Below are positions 1-8,003 of a stretch of 32,217 nucleotides of DNA, piece by piece. The position numbers were made by a program, and so were the translations under genes. The notes beneath the pieces were generated by a model. The model did no database searches and was not told the origin of the DNA. It was given only the letters and a program-made list of their open reading frames with translations. Origin of the DNA: Pseudomonadota bacterium (GTDB lineage: Bacteria; Pseudomonadota; Gammaproteobacteria; Burkholderiales; Sulfuriferulaceae); the NCBI GenBank assembly GCA_021786845.1, contig JAJYMO010000029.1, positions 4,101-36,317 of the forward strand. The letters run 5' to 3'. The stretch's first letter is position 1. The number at the start of each line of letters is the position of its first letter.

Positions 1-144
1 CGCACCGCATTCTGGACAAGTCCAGTTCATCGGCACGTCTTCCCACCGGGTTCCGGGTGTAATGCCGTCTTCCGGGCAGCCTTCTTCTTCATGATAGATG
101 TACCCGCACAGCATGCAAATGTAACTGTTGTAAACCGCTGGCAT
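1..144 (-). CDS. Rubredoxin, C-terminus cut by window edge
   Basis: This is a small iron-only electron-transfer protein. The 48 visible residues start at the ATG at 144-142 and contain the two cysteine pairs that bind the single Fe: CMLCGY at residues 10-13 and CPEC at 43-46. They also show the family's aromatic and acidic core (Y-I-Y-H-E and W-E-D-V-P). Rubredoxins are usually 52-55 residues, so only a few C-terminal residues are missing beyond the left edge. A third, non-ligand cysteine (Cys23) sits where the family more often has a charged residue. The gene is divergent from thiD with 73 bp between starts. A rubredoxin beside thiD/hemL is a familiar betaproteobacterial arrangement (recalled, not searched). 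Its redox partner cannot be told from this window. Confidence 0.93.
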   Translation of the reverse strand, partial: MPAVYNSYICMLCGYIYHEEEGCPEDGITPGTRWEDVPMNWTCPECGA

Positions 145-217
145 CAATGTTCCTAAATTATCGGGTAAAATAACACATCCTGTCCACCACGCCCTGTTTT
201 TGGCCCGGTTATTTATT

Positions 218-1033
218 ATGACACAGAACCATCCTCCTGTTGTGTTGACTTTCGCGGCTTCAGATCCTACTGGTGGAGCAGGCGCACAAGCGGATATTTT
301 AACTTTGACCAGTATGGGTTGTTTGGCCTTGTCGGTGTTAACTGCGATCACGGCACAAGATACGGTTGGCGTCGAAAATTATTGGCCACTGGATGCGGAT
401 TGGATTGCAGATCAGGCCCGTTGTTTGCTGGAAGATATTCCTGTTGCTGCTTTCAAAGTCGGGATGGTGGGCAGTATGGCCGCCGCCGCCGCCATCGCTT
501 CAATTGTTGCTGATTATCCTGATGTGCCACTGGTGTTTGATCCGGTGCTGGCTTCTGGTCGGGGAGATGATTTAAGCGACGAGGATACGCTGTCCGCTAT
601 TGTGGATCTGTTGATTCCGCAAACAACTGTTTTAACACCCAATACGCTGGAGTTGCGCAATTTGGTGCGTGAATTTTCTCCGGGTGATGAGGACGATGAT
701 TTGGCAAAATGTGCCGGGGTGCTGTTGGGTTCGGGTTGCGAATATGTGCTGGTGACTGGTACGCATGAGCCTGTTCCACAAGTGATTAATACCTTGTATG
801 ACCAGAGTGGGATGGTACGTCAAGATGCATGGAACCGTTTGCCGGGAAGTTATCACGGGTCGGGGTGTACACTTGCCGCCGCCATTGCTGCGACCCTGGC
901 GCGAAAAATGAGTGTGGCGGAGGGGGTGTATGAAGCTCAGGTATTTACCTATGAAAGCTTGCGGGCAGGGTTCCGTCCCGGCATGGGGCAATATCTGCCC
1001 AACCGGTTGTACTGGGCTAACCGGGAGGGGTGA
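218..1033 (+). CDS. thiD: Hydroxymethylpyrimidine/phosphomethylpyrimidine kinase ThiD
   Basis: ThiD phosphorylates 4-amino-5-hydroxymethyl-2-methylpyrimidine (HMP), then HMP-phosphate, giving the pyrimidine half of thiamine in the cytosol. The product (271 residues) is a ribokinase-fold enzyme. It opens with the family signature FAASDPTGGAGAQADI, has the DPVLASG segment near residue 108, and ends with the anion-hole motif GSGCTLAAAIAA near residue 220. An in-frame TTG lies at 200, but the ATG at 218 puts the conserved PPVVLTFAASD just after a short leader, as in homologues. Neither start has a strong ribosome-binding site. The stop codon is followed after one base by thiE, so the two are almost certainly co-transcribed. 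Confidence 0.95.
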   Translation: MTQNHPPVVLTFAASDPTGGAGAQADILTLTSMGCLALSVLTAITAQDTVGVENYWPLDADWIADQARCLLEDIPVAAFKVGMVGSMAAAAAIASIVADYPDVPLVFDPVLASGRGDDLSDEDTLSAIVDLLIPQTTVLTPNTLELRNLVREFSPGDEDDDLAKCAGVLLGSGCEYVLVTGTHEPVPQVINTLYDQSGMVRQDAWNRLPGSYHGSGCTLAAAIAATLARKMSVAEGVYEAQVFTYESLRAGFRPGMGQYLPNRLYWANREG

Positions 1034-1034
1034 A

Positions 1035-1661
1035 ATGATTTCAGGTTTGTATGCCATTACAAGGGAAACGGACAATACGGCACAGCTGCTGGCTGACGTG
1101 ACTGCTGTATTAAATGGCGGCGCACGCACAGTGCAATACCGGGATAAAAGTGGGGATGTGGCACGGCAGCACGAACAGGCGAGTGTATTGATGACCTTGT
1201 GTCGTCGTTATCACGTCCCTTTTATTGTGAATGATAGCCTGAGGCTGGCGGATTTGATTGGCGCCGATGGGGTGCATCTGGGGCGGGATGATGGTACGGT
1301 ACGTGAGGCACGGATTATTTTGGGCCCTGAACGTATGGTAGGCGTGTCCTGTTATCACTCTTTGGATTTGGCTTTGGCAGCACAGGAAGCAGGCGCCGAT
1401 TATGTGGCTTTTGGCCGGTTTTTCTCTTCGGGGACCAAGCCCAATGCCACACCGGCGGAACTGTCTTTGTTGCGTCAGGCGACCTATCAAATTCACCGGC
1501 CGATCGTCGCAATCGGTGGGGTAACGCTGAGCAATGCGAATCACTTGATTTCTGCCGGTGCGGATGCGGTAGCGGTGATCGGTGCTTTGTTTGACCGCCA
1601 GGATGTTGAAGAGGCCGCCAGGCAGTTTGCGGATTTGTTTGTCGATGAGACGGAAGACTAG
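1035..1661 (+). CDS. thiE: Thiamine-phosphate synthase ThiE
   Basis: ThiE joins HMP-pyrophosphate and the thiazole phosphate to form thiamine phosphate, the step after ThiD. The 208-residue TIM barrel shows VQYRDKSGD (pyrophosphate and Mg contacts), VNDSLRLADLIGADGVHLG, the phosphate-binding segment FGRFFSSGTKP, and IGGVTLSNANHLISAGADAVAV near the C-terminus. The ATG at 1035 is preceded by a strong GGGAGGGG site formed by the last codons of thiD, which supports this start and translational coupling. The reading frame stays open upstream to 912, but that is only overlap with thiD. hemL follows 21 bp after the stop, so thiD-thiE-hemL probably form one transcript. Confidence 0.95.
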   Translation: MISGLYAITRETDNTAQLLADVTAVLNGGARTVQYRDKSGDVARQHEQASVLMTLCRRYHVPFIVNDSLRLADLIGADGVHLGRDDGTVREARIILGPERMVGVSCYHSLDLALAAQEAGADYVAFGRFFSSGTKPNATPAELSLLRQATYQIHRPIVAIGGVTLSNANHLISAGADAVAVIGALFDRQDVEEAARQFADLFVDETED

Positions 1662-1682
1662 TGGAAGATGAATGAGGAAAAA

Positions 1683-2966
1683 ATGAGTAAAAGTCAGGCA
1701 TTGTTTGAACGGGCGCAGCAACATATTCCGGGTGGCGTTAATTCTCCGGTGCGCGCATTTCGTTCTGTGGGAGGAACCCCGCGTTTTTTTGAACGGGCCA
1801 GTGGGGCGCGGTTGTGGGACGTTGACGGGCAGGAATACATTGATTACGTCGGTTCTTGGGGGCCGATGATACTCGGCCATGCTCACCCGCAGGTGATTGA
1901 TGCCGTGCAGCATGCTGTATCGCGAGGTTTGAGTTTTGGGGCGCCCACGGAAGCAGAGGTGACGCTCGCTGATTTGTTGTCGCAATTGATCCCCAGCCTG
2001 GAAATGGTGCGACTGACCAGTTCAGGAACGGAAGCTACCATGAGTGCGCTGCGATTGGCGCGAGGATATACTGGACGCGACTATATTGTGAAATTTGCCG
2101 GTTGTTATCATGGACATGGTGATTCTTTACTGGTTAAGGCAGGGTCGGGTGCATTAACCTTTGGTCAACCCGATTCGGCAGGCGTGCCGGCGTGTTTGGC
2201 TGAGTTAACGGTGGTGCTGGATTATAATAATACGCAACAATTGGCAGAAACCTTCGCAAAAATGGGGTCGCAGATTGCTGCGGTCATCATAGAGCCTGTT
2301 GTGGGTAATATGAACTTGATTGTGCCGACATCCGAATTTTTGAATACCCTGCGCGAATTGTGCACACAGTATGGTTCGGTGCTCATTTTTGATGAAGTGA
2401 TGACTGGTTTTCGGGTCGCGCTAGGGGGCGCGCAAGCGCTCTATGGCATTACACCTGATTTATCCACTTTTGGCAAGGTGATTGGCGGCGGTATGCCGGT
2501 GGGCGCCTTCGGGGGCAGAAAAGACATCATGCGCCTGCTGGCCCCGTTGGGACCGGTTTACCAGGCTGGAACGCTATCGGGCAATCCGGTGGCAGTTGCC
2601 GCAGGCCTGGCAACTTTACAATTGCTGCAAATCCCCGGGTTTTATGAACGTCTGGGTGCGGCAACGCGCAGTTTGGTTGAAGGCTTGAGCGCCCAAGCGC
2701 ATGCATATTGCATTGCATTCTCTGCACAGTCAGTGGGTGGCATGTTTGGGATGTATTTCCGTGCCGGCGTGCCACAGCATTTCGATGAAGTCATGACCAG
2801 TGACCAGAAAATGTTTAATCGATTTTTCCACGGTATGCTGGCGCAAGGGGTCTATTTTGCACCTTCTGCATTTGAGGCAGGGTTTGTGTCCAGCGCACAC
2901 GGTGAACAGGAAATCGCACTCACTTTGGCTGCCGCGAATCGGGTATTTGGCGAGTTGGCTGGATGA
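1683..2966 (+). CDS. hemL: Glutamate-1-semialdehyde 2,1-aminomutase
   Basis: HemL is a PLP enzyme that converts glutamate-1-semialdehyde to 5-aminolevulinate, the committed precursor of haem in the C5 pathway. The catalytic lysine is in [18 protein letters not shown]. With the start at 1683 it falls at residue 265, the same number as in E. coli HemL. Other class-III aminotransferase blocks are visible: [25 protein letters not shown] and the PLP-binding FDEVMTGFR. An in-frame ATG lies at 1668, but the ATG at 1683 has GAGG five bases upstream and gives the usual 427 residues. A short palindrome, AGCGC-TTTTA-GCGCT, directly follows the stop but lacks a U-tract. Confidence 0.97.
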   Translation: MSKSQALFERAQQHIPGGVNSPVRAFRSVGGTPRFFERASGARLWDVDGQEYIDYVGSWGPMILGHAHPQVIDAVQHAVSRGLSFGAPTEAEVTLADLLSQLIPSLEMVRLTSSGTEATMSALRLARGYTGRDYIVKFAGCYHGHGDSLLVKAGSGALTFGQPDSAGVPACLAELTVVLDYNNTQQLAETFAKMGSQIAAVIIEPVVGNMNLIVPTSEFLNTLRELCTQYGSVLIFDEVMTGFRVALGGAQALYGITPDLSTFGKVIGGGMPVGAFGGRKDIMRLLAPLGPVYQAGTLSGNPVAVAAGLATLQLLQIPGFYERLGAATRSLVEGLSAQAHAYCIAFSAQSVGGMFGMYFRAGVPQHFDEVMTSDQKMFNRFFHGMLAQGVYFAPSAFEAGFVSSAHGEQEIALTLAAANRVFGELAG

Positions 2967-3070
2967 GCGCTTTTAGCGCTGGCTTTGCATTCATTCACGT
3001 CAATTGATTCATGCGGCGATGGTGCAAAATAGTATTGTAAAAAATCAGAATCAGCATTAATGCCTATTGG

Positions 3071-3109
3071 TAAAAACAAACCCGGATGTTGCATCGTGCA
3101 AAATCCGGG
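3071..3109 (-). terminator. Intrinsic terminator of the resB-ccsB transcript
   Basis: Reading the minus strand, CCCGGAT pairs with ATCCGGG and an inner TTGCA/TGCAA extends the stem past one mismatch, closing on a 3-nt loop (3081-3109). A T-rich tail, TTTGTTTTTA, follows at 3080-3071. It lies 57 bp downstream of the ccsB stop, and no other minus-strand gene is near. Confidence 0.85.
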
Positions 3110-3165
3110 CTGGGAACTGATGGCTAAACCAATACAGTGATCGTTTCTATTCCAGATTGAAATGG

Positions 3166-4308
3166 CTATAACGTGCCATAGGAATGCAAACCCGACAAGA
3201 ACATGTTGACACCGAGGAAGGCAAACACGGTGACGAACAAACCAATCACCGCCCACCAGGCGAGAAACGCGCCGCGCAAACCTTTTACCAGTCGGATATG
3301 AAGCCATGCGGCATAGTTAAGCCAAACAATTAAAGCCCAAGTTTCCTTGGGATCCCAGGACCAATACCCGCCCCACGCTTCTGCCGCCCAAAGAGCGCCC
3401 AATATGGTGGCAATGGTGAAGAACCCGAATCCAACAGAAATGGATTTGTACATGAGATCATCAAGCACATCCAGGGACGGTAAGCGCGAAGCCAGTATGC
3501 CACGACTTGCCAGTAACCACGCCACAGCCACCATTGCGGCAAGTGAAAATGAGCCATAGCCAATAAAATTAGCGGGTACGTGTAATTTCATCCAGTAGGA
3601 TTGTAATGCGGGAACCAAAGGCTGGATATTTTGTGCGTGGCGATCAAAGGCGTACCACAGCAAAAACCCAACGGCGGCGGTGATGACCGGCAGCACAAAT
3701 GCACCCAATGTGCGGTTGGCGTAACGCGCTTCGTAATACAGGTACAGCAGCGCAGTAATGATGGAAAACAGCACAAACACTTCATACAGGTTGGAAATAG
3801 GGATGTGACCGACATCGGGACTAATCAGATACGATTCATACCAGCGAACCAGTAAGCCGATGATACCCATCGCCACTGCACTCCATGTCAGCCCGCTCGC
3901 TACCACACCGGCAAATTTTGAGCGTGTGACCAAAGCCAACCAATAGGTCAGGGTGGCCAGCACAAACAGTGTACTCATCCACATAATGGCTGACTGACTG
4001 GCAAACAGATATTTAAGAAAAAAAGCGTGTTGCGCGCGACCCAAATCGCTATGGTAATCAAGGATGGCGAGCAAGCTGGTCACGACGGTGGTGACGATTA
4101 AAATTCGCAAAGGTTTCCATAGCCAGCCCATCACAGAAAAAATCGCAGCAAAACCAAACAAAAAACTTTTTTCGTAGCTGTCCATGTACTGACCGTATTG
4201 ATTGAATGCGTATAACGCACCCGACCATAATAGCGCGGTATACAACCAGTCAATGATGCTTAGCGAAACCAGAAAATTGGGGCGGGGCAATGTGTGGACA
4301 GAAGACAT
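3166..4308 (-). CDS. ccsB: Cytochrome c biogenesis protein CcsB (CcsA/ResC family)
   Basis: This is a polytopic inner-membrane subunit of System II cytochrome c maturation. With ResB it exports haem and attaches it to CXXCH motifs of apocytochromes in the periplasm. The 380-residue product has many hydrophobic segments and the family's tryptophan-rich haem-handling motif WGGYWSWDPKETWALIVWL near the C-terminus, followed by the conserved histidine of AAWLHIRL. The frame stays open to 4368, but the ATG at 4308 has AAGGA eight bases upstream and lies one base after the resB stop. That indicates tight coupling in a resB-ccsB operon. Naming differs between genomes (CcsA, CcsB, ResC); the family assignment is firm. 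Confidence 0.94.
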   Translation of the reverse strand: MSSVHTLPRPNFLVSLSIIDWLYTALLWSGALYAFNQYGQYMDSYEKSFLFGFAAIFSVMGWLWKPLRILIVTTVVTSLLAILDYHSDLGRAQHAFFLKYLFASQSAIMWMSTLFVLATLTYWLALVTRSKFAGVVASGLTWSAVAMGIIGLLVRWYESYLISPDVGHIPISNLYEVFVLFSIITALLYLYYEARYANRTLGAFVLPVITAAVGFLLWYAFDRHAQNIQPLVPALQSYWMKLHVPANFIGYGSFSLAAMVAVAWLLASRGILASRLPSLDVLDDLMYKSISVGFGFFTIATILGALWAAEAWGGYWSWDPKETWALIVWLNYAAWLHIRLVKGLRGAFLAWWAVIGLFVTVFAFLGVNMFLSGLHSYGTL

Positions 4309-4309
4309 T

Positions 4310-6301
4310 TCAAGATTCCTTAATAAGGTCAGCAAGGTGCTCACACCGCTGGGTAAATTCGGTTTCAAAATCTAGAGTAACACGGTTGGCAGACATGGCA
4401 AACAGGAGATGTCCGGGTTTGAGTAATAGCCACAGTCTGCGTTCTTGCACAAAAAACATCGTAAATACACCCAGAACCAGTAAAAACGATCCAAAAAATA
4501 CAATATTCTTACCCGGCGAACGTGTTAATTGCAAGCCTGAGGATTGGACCTGATCAAAACTGGAAAGTTGCAAATAGACGGGCGCGCCATAGTAGAGCGA
4601 GTCATTGATCGCATTGAGGCTGTCACGCAAAAACCAGCCGGTTGCATCATCCATTTTGGGTAAAATTTGTCCAGCCTGGGTTTGCGTGATGAGATAGGCT
4701 TGCCATGCTGAAAGTTCCAGAATCTTTAAATAGGCTTGCGCTGCCTGATCGCGTTGGTTGGCAGGAATATTGTGTTCAATAAAGTCAGACAATCCTGAAT
4801 AGCCATCTTTGGAAAACAGCGTTAGTTCTTTGACTGTGCTACGTATCAGCTGTTGTTGGGCGTTGATGTCGTGCGGCAGGACGCTCTGCGCAAAACGTTT
4901 CGCAATTTCTGGGTATAAGCTGGGGGTTAACATGGCAGCCCGTAAACGCATAAACCCATCCAGCGTGAATTGTGGGTCCAGCGGCATACGCAAATAGTGG
5001 TAAGGCTGGTTGGGCATGGTGCGCATTCCAGATACCATGAACCAGCGGCCATCGATTAAGATGGGCAACATGAAGTTGCTGTATTCCCGGGCCTGGCCAT
5101 CAGGGGTGCGTAATTTGTATTCAAAACTTGGTCCCTCATTACGCAAGTTTTTATGGTCAGCGACGGCATTGCCACCAAAGCTCGTCTTGCTGGGCGTGCT
5201 CATGCCTGCATCTTGAATGTTGAAGGGGTGAAAATCACCGAACTCCACACTCAAGTGTTGACCGTCCACATCCAGAGGGGATTGGTCATGCACGCTGCCA
5301 GCGAAAGGAAGCCAGGTGGCCTGGTTTTTTGATAAATCCCAGGCTTTTAATTTGAAATGTGTGCCGCCATCACCGAAGCTGGACTGGTAAATGGCAATGC
5401 CTTTATAAATAAGGGGGTGGTTGACAGTAATGGTGCGGGTCATGACGGGTTGGTCTGATCCCTTGTCAAACACCTGAATTTCGCTGGCAAAGGCTTTGGG
5501 TTGGCCTGTAGAGTAGTGTTCGATGTGGAATTTTTTCAAACCGACGCGAAACGGCAGTTCTTGCACCAGATAACCGTCACCCACATTCAAAAAGACCACA
5601 TCAGCGCTGCTGCCTTCAGGAAGGGTGACATTGCCCCTGAAGGACAGGTTATTGACAGACAGGCGGCTTATCGCTGGCACCTGACTGACTGGAATGTCAC
5701 GCGTTTCGATGTGTTTCAAGCCAAAAGCTTGCTCGAATTGCAAAGGAAGATTGCCATCGATTAAACCCCCCAGGCAAATCATCACAATGGCACCGTGGGT
5801 AAACATATACCCAAGGCGATTAAAACTGCCTTTTTTCCCGGCAAGCAAAACCGAATCCCCTTGTATGCGTTCGCGGTATTGAAACCCCTGGTGGGCGAGG
5901 TATTCTTTTAACAAAGGAAGTGGATTGCCCTGGGTAGAAAATTCTGCCTGATGATGAAAGTGACGCAGCGATTGTTCGGTTGCTTGTTCACGGAAATTGC
6001 GCATGTCGCGCAGCATGGCGGGCAAATTTCGGTAAATACATGTGCTGGTGGAGATGACTAAAAAAGCCAGAATGGTGACAAACCACCAGGTGTGATACAC
6101 ATCAAACAAGCCCAGCCATTTAAAAGCAGTAAACCAGTATTGACCAAATTTGATGACGTAATCCGCATAGGGTTGGTTTTGTTTCAACACGGTGCCTATG
6201 ACAGAGGCAATTGCCAACAGCGAAAAAAGGCTAATGGCAAAACGCATGGAGCTGAATAGCTCGTAGATTGCGCGCGTGGGGTGGTTAGAGTTTTTTGTCA
6301 T
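4310..6301 (-). CDS. resB: Cytochrome c biogenesis protein ResB
   Basis: ResB is the partner of CcsB in the System II haem-attachment complex. The 663-residue protein has hydrophobic segments near residues 20-40 and 65-90 and another around 165-185. A long periplasmic domain follows, and a last hydrophobic segment lies near residue 600 (NIVFFGSFLLVLGVFTMFF). Family features include the N-terminal ELFSSMRFAISLFSLLAIASVIGT and the STCIYRNLP stretch. The length suits unfused proteobacterial ResB; some other lineages fuse ResB to CcsA. An AGGA lies about 14 bases before the ATG, which is far for a ribosome-binding site, and no nearer site is seen. A terminator-like hairpin stands just upstream, so expression may depend on read-through (see findings). 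Confidence 0.94.
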   Translation of the reverse strand: MTKNSNHPTRAIYELFSSMRFAISLFSLLAIASVIGTVLKQNQPYADYVIKFGQYWFTAFKWLGLFDVYHTWWFVTILAFLVISTSTCIYRNLPAMLRDMRNFREQATEQSLRHFHHQAEFSTQGNPLPLLKEYLAHQGFQYRERIQGDSVLLAGKKGSFNRLGYMFTHGAIVMICLGGLIDGNLPLQFEQAFGLKHIETRDIPVSQVPAISRLSVNNLSFRGNVTLPEGSSADVVFLNVGDGYLVQELPFRVGLKKFHIEHYSTGQPKAFASEIQVFDKGSDQPVMTRTITVNHPLIYKGIAIYQSSFGDGGTHFKLKAWDLSKNQATWLPFAGSVHDQSPLDVDGQHLSVEFGDFHPFNIQDAGMSTPSKTSFGGNAVADHKNLRNEGPSFEYKLRTPDGQAREYSNFMLPILIDGRWFMVSGMRTMPNQPYHYLRMPLDPQFTLDGFMRLRAAMLTPSLYPEIAKRFAQSVLPHDINAQQQLIRSTVKELTLFSKDGYSGLSDFIEHNIPANQRDQAAQAYLKILELSAWQAYLITQTQAGQILPKMDDATGWFLRDSLNAINDSLYYGAPVYLQLSSFDQVQSSGLQLTRSPGKNIVFFGSFLLVLGVFTMFFVQERRLWLLLKPGHLLFAMSANRVTLDFETEFTQRCEHLADLIKES

Positions 6302-6324
6302 AGTGGTGGGGCATGTCCTGAAAC

Positions 6325-6347
6325 AAAAAGGGCGGCTCGCGCCACCC
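6325..6347 (-). terminator. Terminator-like hairpin between cytochrome c4 gene and resB
   Basis: On the minus strand GGGTGGC-GCGA-GCCGCCC forms a 7-bp stem (one U-G pair) with a 4-nt loop, followed directly by TTTTTG. This is a standard intrinsic terminator shape. It ends only about 24 bp before the resB start, leaving little room for a resB promoter after it. Confidence 0.7.
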
Positions 6348-6358
6348 CCCGTGATGTT

Positions 6359-6440
6359 AGGGCTCGTTAATGAATAATTGCGCCTAAATTAAAGTAGTCA
6401 CAGCCCGGCGGGTTGCCGCAGTTATTCATTAACGAGCCCT
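6359..6440. repeat. 82-bp element with long perfect terminal inverted repeats (MITE-like)
   Basis: AGGGCTCGTTAATGAATAA at 6359-6377 is repeated exactly in reverse complement at 6422-6440. The pairing continues inward past one T-G pair through TGCG/CGCA, giving about 24 paired bases and a central loop of about 34 bases. No coding capacity is visible. The bases beside the GGGCTC...GAGCCC core are TTA on the left and TCA on the right, which loosely fits a TNA target. The shape suggests a tiny non-autonomous transposable element, but the parent element was not identified. It could also act as an RNA hairpin between the c4 gene and resB. Confidence 0.6.
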
Positions 6441-6505
6441 CAGCCAGTAGATTAACCAAGCTTTTTTTCAAACTGCTTGCGTGCAGTCTGAACAAAAATG
6501 CTTAT

Positions 6506-7123
6506 TTATTGCAATCCGGAAACATATTCGGCAACGGCTTTCATTTGCTGATCTGTTAACCGTTGTGAGATGGTTTCCATCATTTTTCCGCCATCGTTGG
6601 TACGCTGTGCCAAACGGAAATTGTTCAGCTGAGTGTAGACATACTCACTGTGCTGTCCAGCCAGACGAGGAAATTGTGCCGGGATGCCTGCACCCGTGGG
6701 GCCATGACAAGCTGCGCATGCTGGCACACCACTGCCCGCATCGCCGCCTTTGTATATTTTTTCGCCGGCAGCTGCCAGCACAGGATCTTTGGCAACGCCG
6801 GGTTTTGGTATTTGTTCAGAGAAGTAAGCGGCCAGATTTTTGATGTCATCCGGCGTCAGGCTGGCAGCCATACCATTCATAATGGCATTTACCCGTTTAC
6901 CAGATTTGAAATCCGTCAGTTGCTTAGTGATATACTCTTTACCTTGACCAGCGAGGCTGGGCGTGGTCGGTACGACGCTGTTTCCATCCGCGCCGTGACA
7001 GGCGGAGCAGACATTGGCAACAAGTTGCTGCGCTTTGGCTGGGTCACCGTTGGCATCTTCAGCATGAGAAAATGGTGAAGTGAAAAGAGTTGCGAGTAAT
7101 GCAAACATCAGGGTGTTTTTCAA
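6506..7123 (-). CDS. Dihaem cytochrome c4
   Basis: This is a periplasmic or membrane-attached electron carrier, generally donating to terminal oxidases. A signal peptide (KNTLMFALLATLFTSPFSHA) precedes two homologous cytochrome domains. The haem-binding motifs CSACH and CAACH lie about 97 residues apart, at residues 39-43 and 136-140 counted from the TTG start. Methionines suitable as distal ligands follow each (MNGMAASLT and the MMETIS region). An ATG at 7138 is in frame, but it leaves no room for a ribosome-binding site. The TTG at 7123 has AGGAG seven bases upstream and gives a cleaner signal peptide, so it is preferred (205 residues). The gene lies upstream of resB/ccsB on the same strand, so substrate and assembly factors are clustered. 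It is divergent from engB. Confidence 0.93.
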   Translation of the reverse strand: MKNTLMFALLATLFTSPFSHAEDANGDPAKAQQLVANVCSACHGADGNSVVPTTPSLAGQGKEYITKQLTDFKSGKRVNAIMNGMAASLTPDDIKNLAAYFSEQIPKPGVAKDPVLAAAGEKIYKGGDAGSGVPACAACHGPTGAGIPAQFPRLAGQHSEYVYTQLNNFRLAQRTNDGGKMMETISQRLTDQQMKAVAEYVSGLQ

Positions 7124-7141
7124 TTGTAAGCTCCTCATACC

Positions 7142-7155
7142 TTAAACATGTTTAA
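7142..7155. promoter_or_regulatory. 14-bp perfect palindrome in the cytochrome c4 leader
   Basis: TTAAACATGTTTAA reads identically on both strands and lies just upstream of the c4 gene, in the 107-bp divergent region shared with engB. It could be an operator for a dimeric regulator. No known consensus was matched with confidence. Confidence 0.3.
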
Positions 7156-7230
7156 AAATAAGATGTTACCTGTGATTCGTTCTTAACGCCAGCCTGTGGC
7201 ATTCAAATACCCTATTAGGATACATTTTTC

Positions 7231-7866
7231 ATGAATCTGATGCAAGCAGCAGAATTTTATATTACGGTAAATCACTTGCGCGATTTGCCTAAAGAGAGCC
7301 AGATTGAAATCGCATTTGCCGGTCGGTCCAATGCAGGTAAATCTAGTGCAATCAATACAATGGCAAATAGAACTCGTCTGGCATTTGTCAGCAAAACGCC
7401 GGGCCGAACTCAGCATATTAATTATTTTGCTTTAGGCAATGAGCGCTTCCTGGTCGATTTGCCCGGTTATGGTTATGCTCGCGTACCTGGGGTGGTCAAA
7501 GATCATTGGCGCGGACTGCTCAGCGATTATTTGCAGCACCGTATTCCTTTGCGAGGTTTGGTGCTGATTATGGACATACGCCGCCCATTGACCGAATTGG
7601 ATCGGGTGATGCTGGACTGGTTTTTGCCAACGGGTAAGCCCGTGCATTGTTTGCTCACTAAAAGCGATAAACTGAGCAATGGGGTTGCGCAGTCGACTTT
7701 GCGAGTAGTGCGTGCAGAATTGTTGGAATTATCGCCGCACTTTAGTGTGCAGCTGTTTTCCAGTTCAAAAAAAACAGGCGTGGAGGAAGCAGAAACCGTG
7801 TTGGCGCGTTGGCTGGCACCAATGGAAACCCAAGAAATTTTTGCGATTGACAAAGATCCGGTTTAA
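7231..7866 (+). CDS. engB: Ribosome biogenesis GTPase EngB (YihA/YsxC)
   Basis: This is a small essential TrmE-Era-EngA-EngB class GTPase acting in 50S subunit assembly. All G motifs are visible in the 211 residues: G1 GRSNAGKSS, the G2 region KTPGRTQ with its conserved threonine, G3 DLPGYG, G4 TKSDK and the G5-like SSSKKTG. The ATG at 7231 has AGGA about ten bases upstream; an ATG three codons later is also possible. The length is normal for the family. The order cytochrome c4 (divergent), engB, hemB is common in betaproteobacteria (recalled). No U-tract terminator is seen on the plus strand after the stop. The strong hairpin there belongs to the opposite strand. Confidence 0.96.
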   Translation: MNLMQAAEFYITVNHLRDLPKESQIEIAFAGRSNAGKSSAINTMANRTRLAFVSKTPGRTQHINYFALGNERFLVDLPGYGYARVPGVVKDHWRGLLSDYLQHRIPLRGLVLIMDIRRPLTELDRVMLDWFLPTGKPVHCLLTKSDKLSNGVAQSTLRVVRAELLELSPHFSVQLFSSSKKTGVEEAETVLARWLAPMETQEIFAIDKDPV

Positions 7867-7891
7867 AATCGAGCCCGACAGACCGTTGGGC

Positions 7892-7930
7892 AAAAAAAGA
7901 CCTCGGTTAAGGGGAAGTAAACCGAGGTCT
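7892..7930 (-). terminator. Strong intrinsic terminator of the candidate sRNA
   Basis: AGACCTCGGTT (7899-7909) pairs perfectly with AACCGAGGTCT (7920-7930). On the minus strand the stem is followed by seven Ts (7898-7892). On the plus strand no T-run follows, so the terminator serves a minus-strand transcript although no minus-strand protein gene is present. Confidence 0.85.
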
Positions 7931-8002
7931 AAACGTCCCGGCTTGCTGCCAGGACACCCGCTCAGGGAGGAGAAGCGGGAGACGACTAGAGGTCATCTGC
8001 TT
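7892..8002 (-). ncRNA. Candidate small RNA with C-rich anti-Shine-Dalgarno loops
   Basis: On the minus strand a ~110-nt unit can be read from a promoter-like element (8033-8004) to an intrinsic terminator. In transcript order it holds hairpin CCCGCT-TCTCCTCCCTG-AGCGGG (7975-7953). Next comes GTCCTGGC-AGCAA-GCCGGGAC (7949-7929 region, one mismatch). Last is the 11-bp terminator stem with loop TACTTCCCCT, followed by seven Ts. The first and last loops are C/U-rich (CUCCUCCC, CUUCCCC) and complementary to Shine-Dalgarno purines. Known regulatory RNAs with such loops include the alphaproteobacterial cuckoo RNAs and staphylococcal RsaE. That comparison rests on loop sequence only. No peptide on this strand looks convincing. 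Confidence 0.65.
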
Positions 8003-8003
8003 A

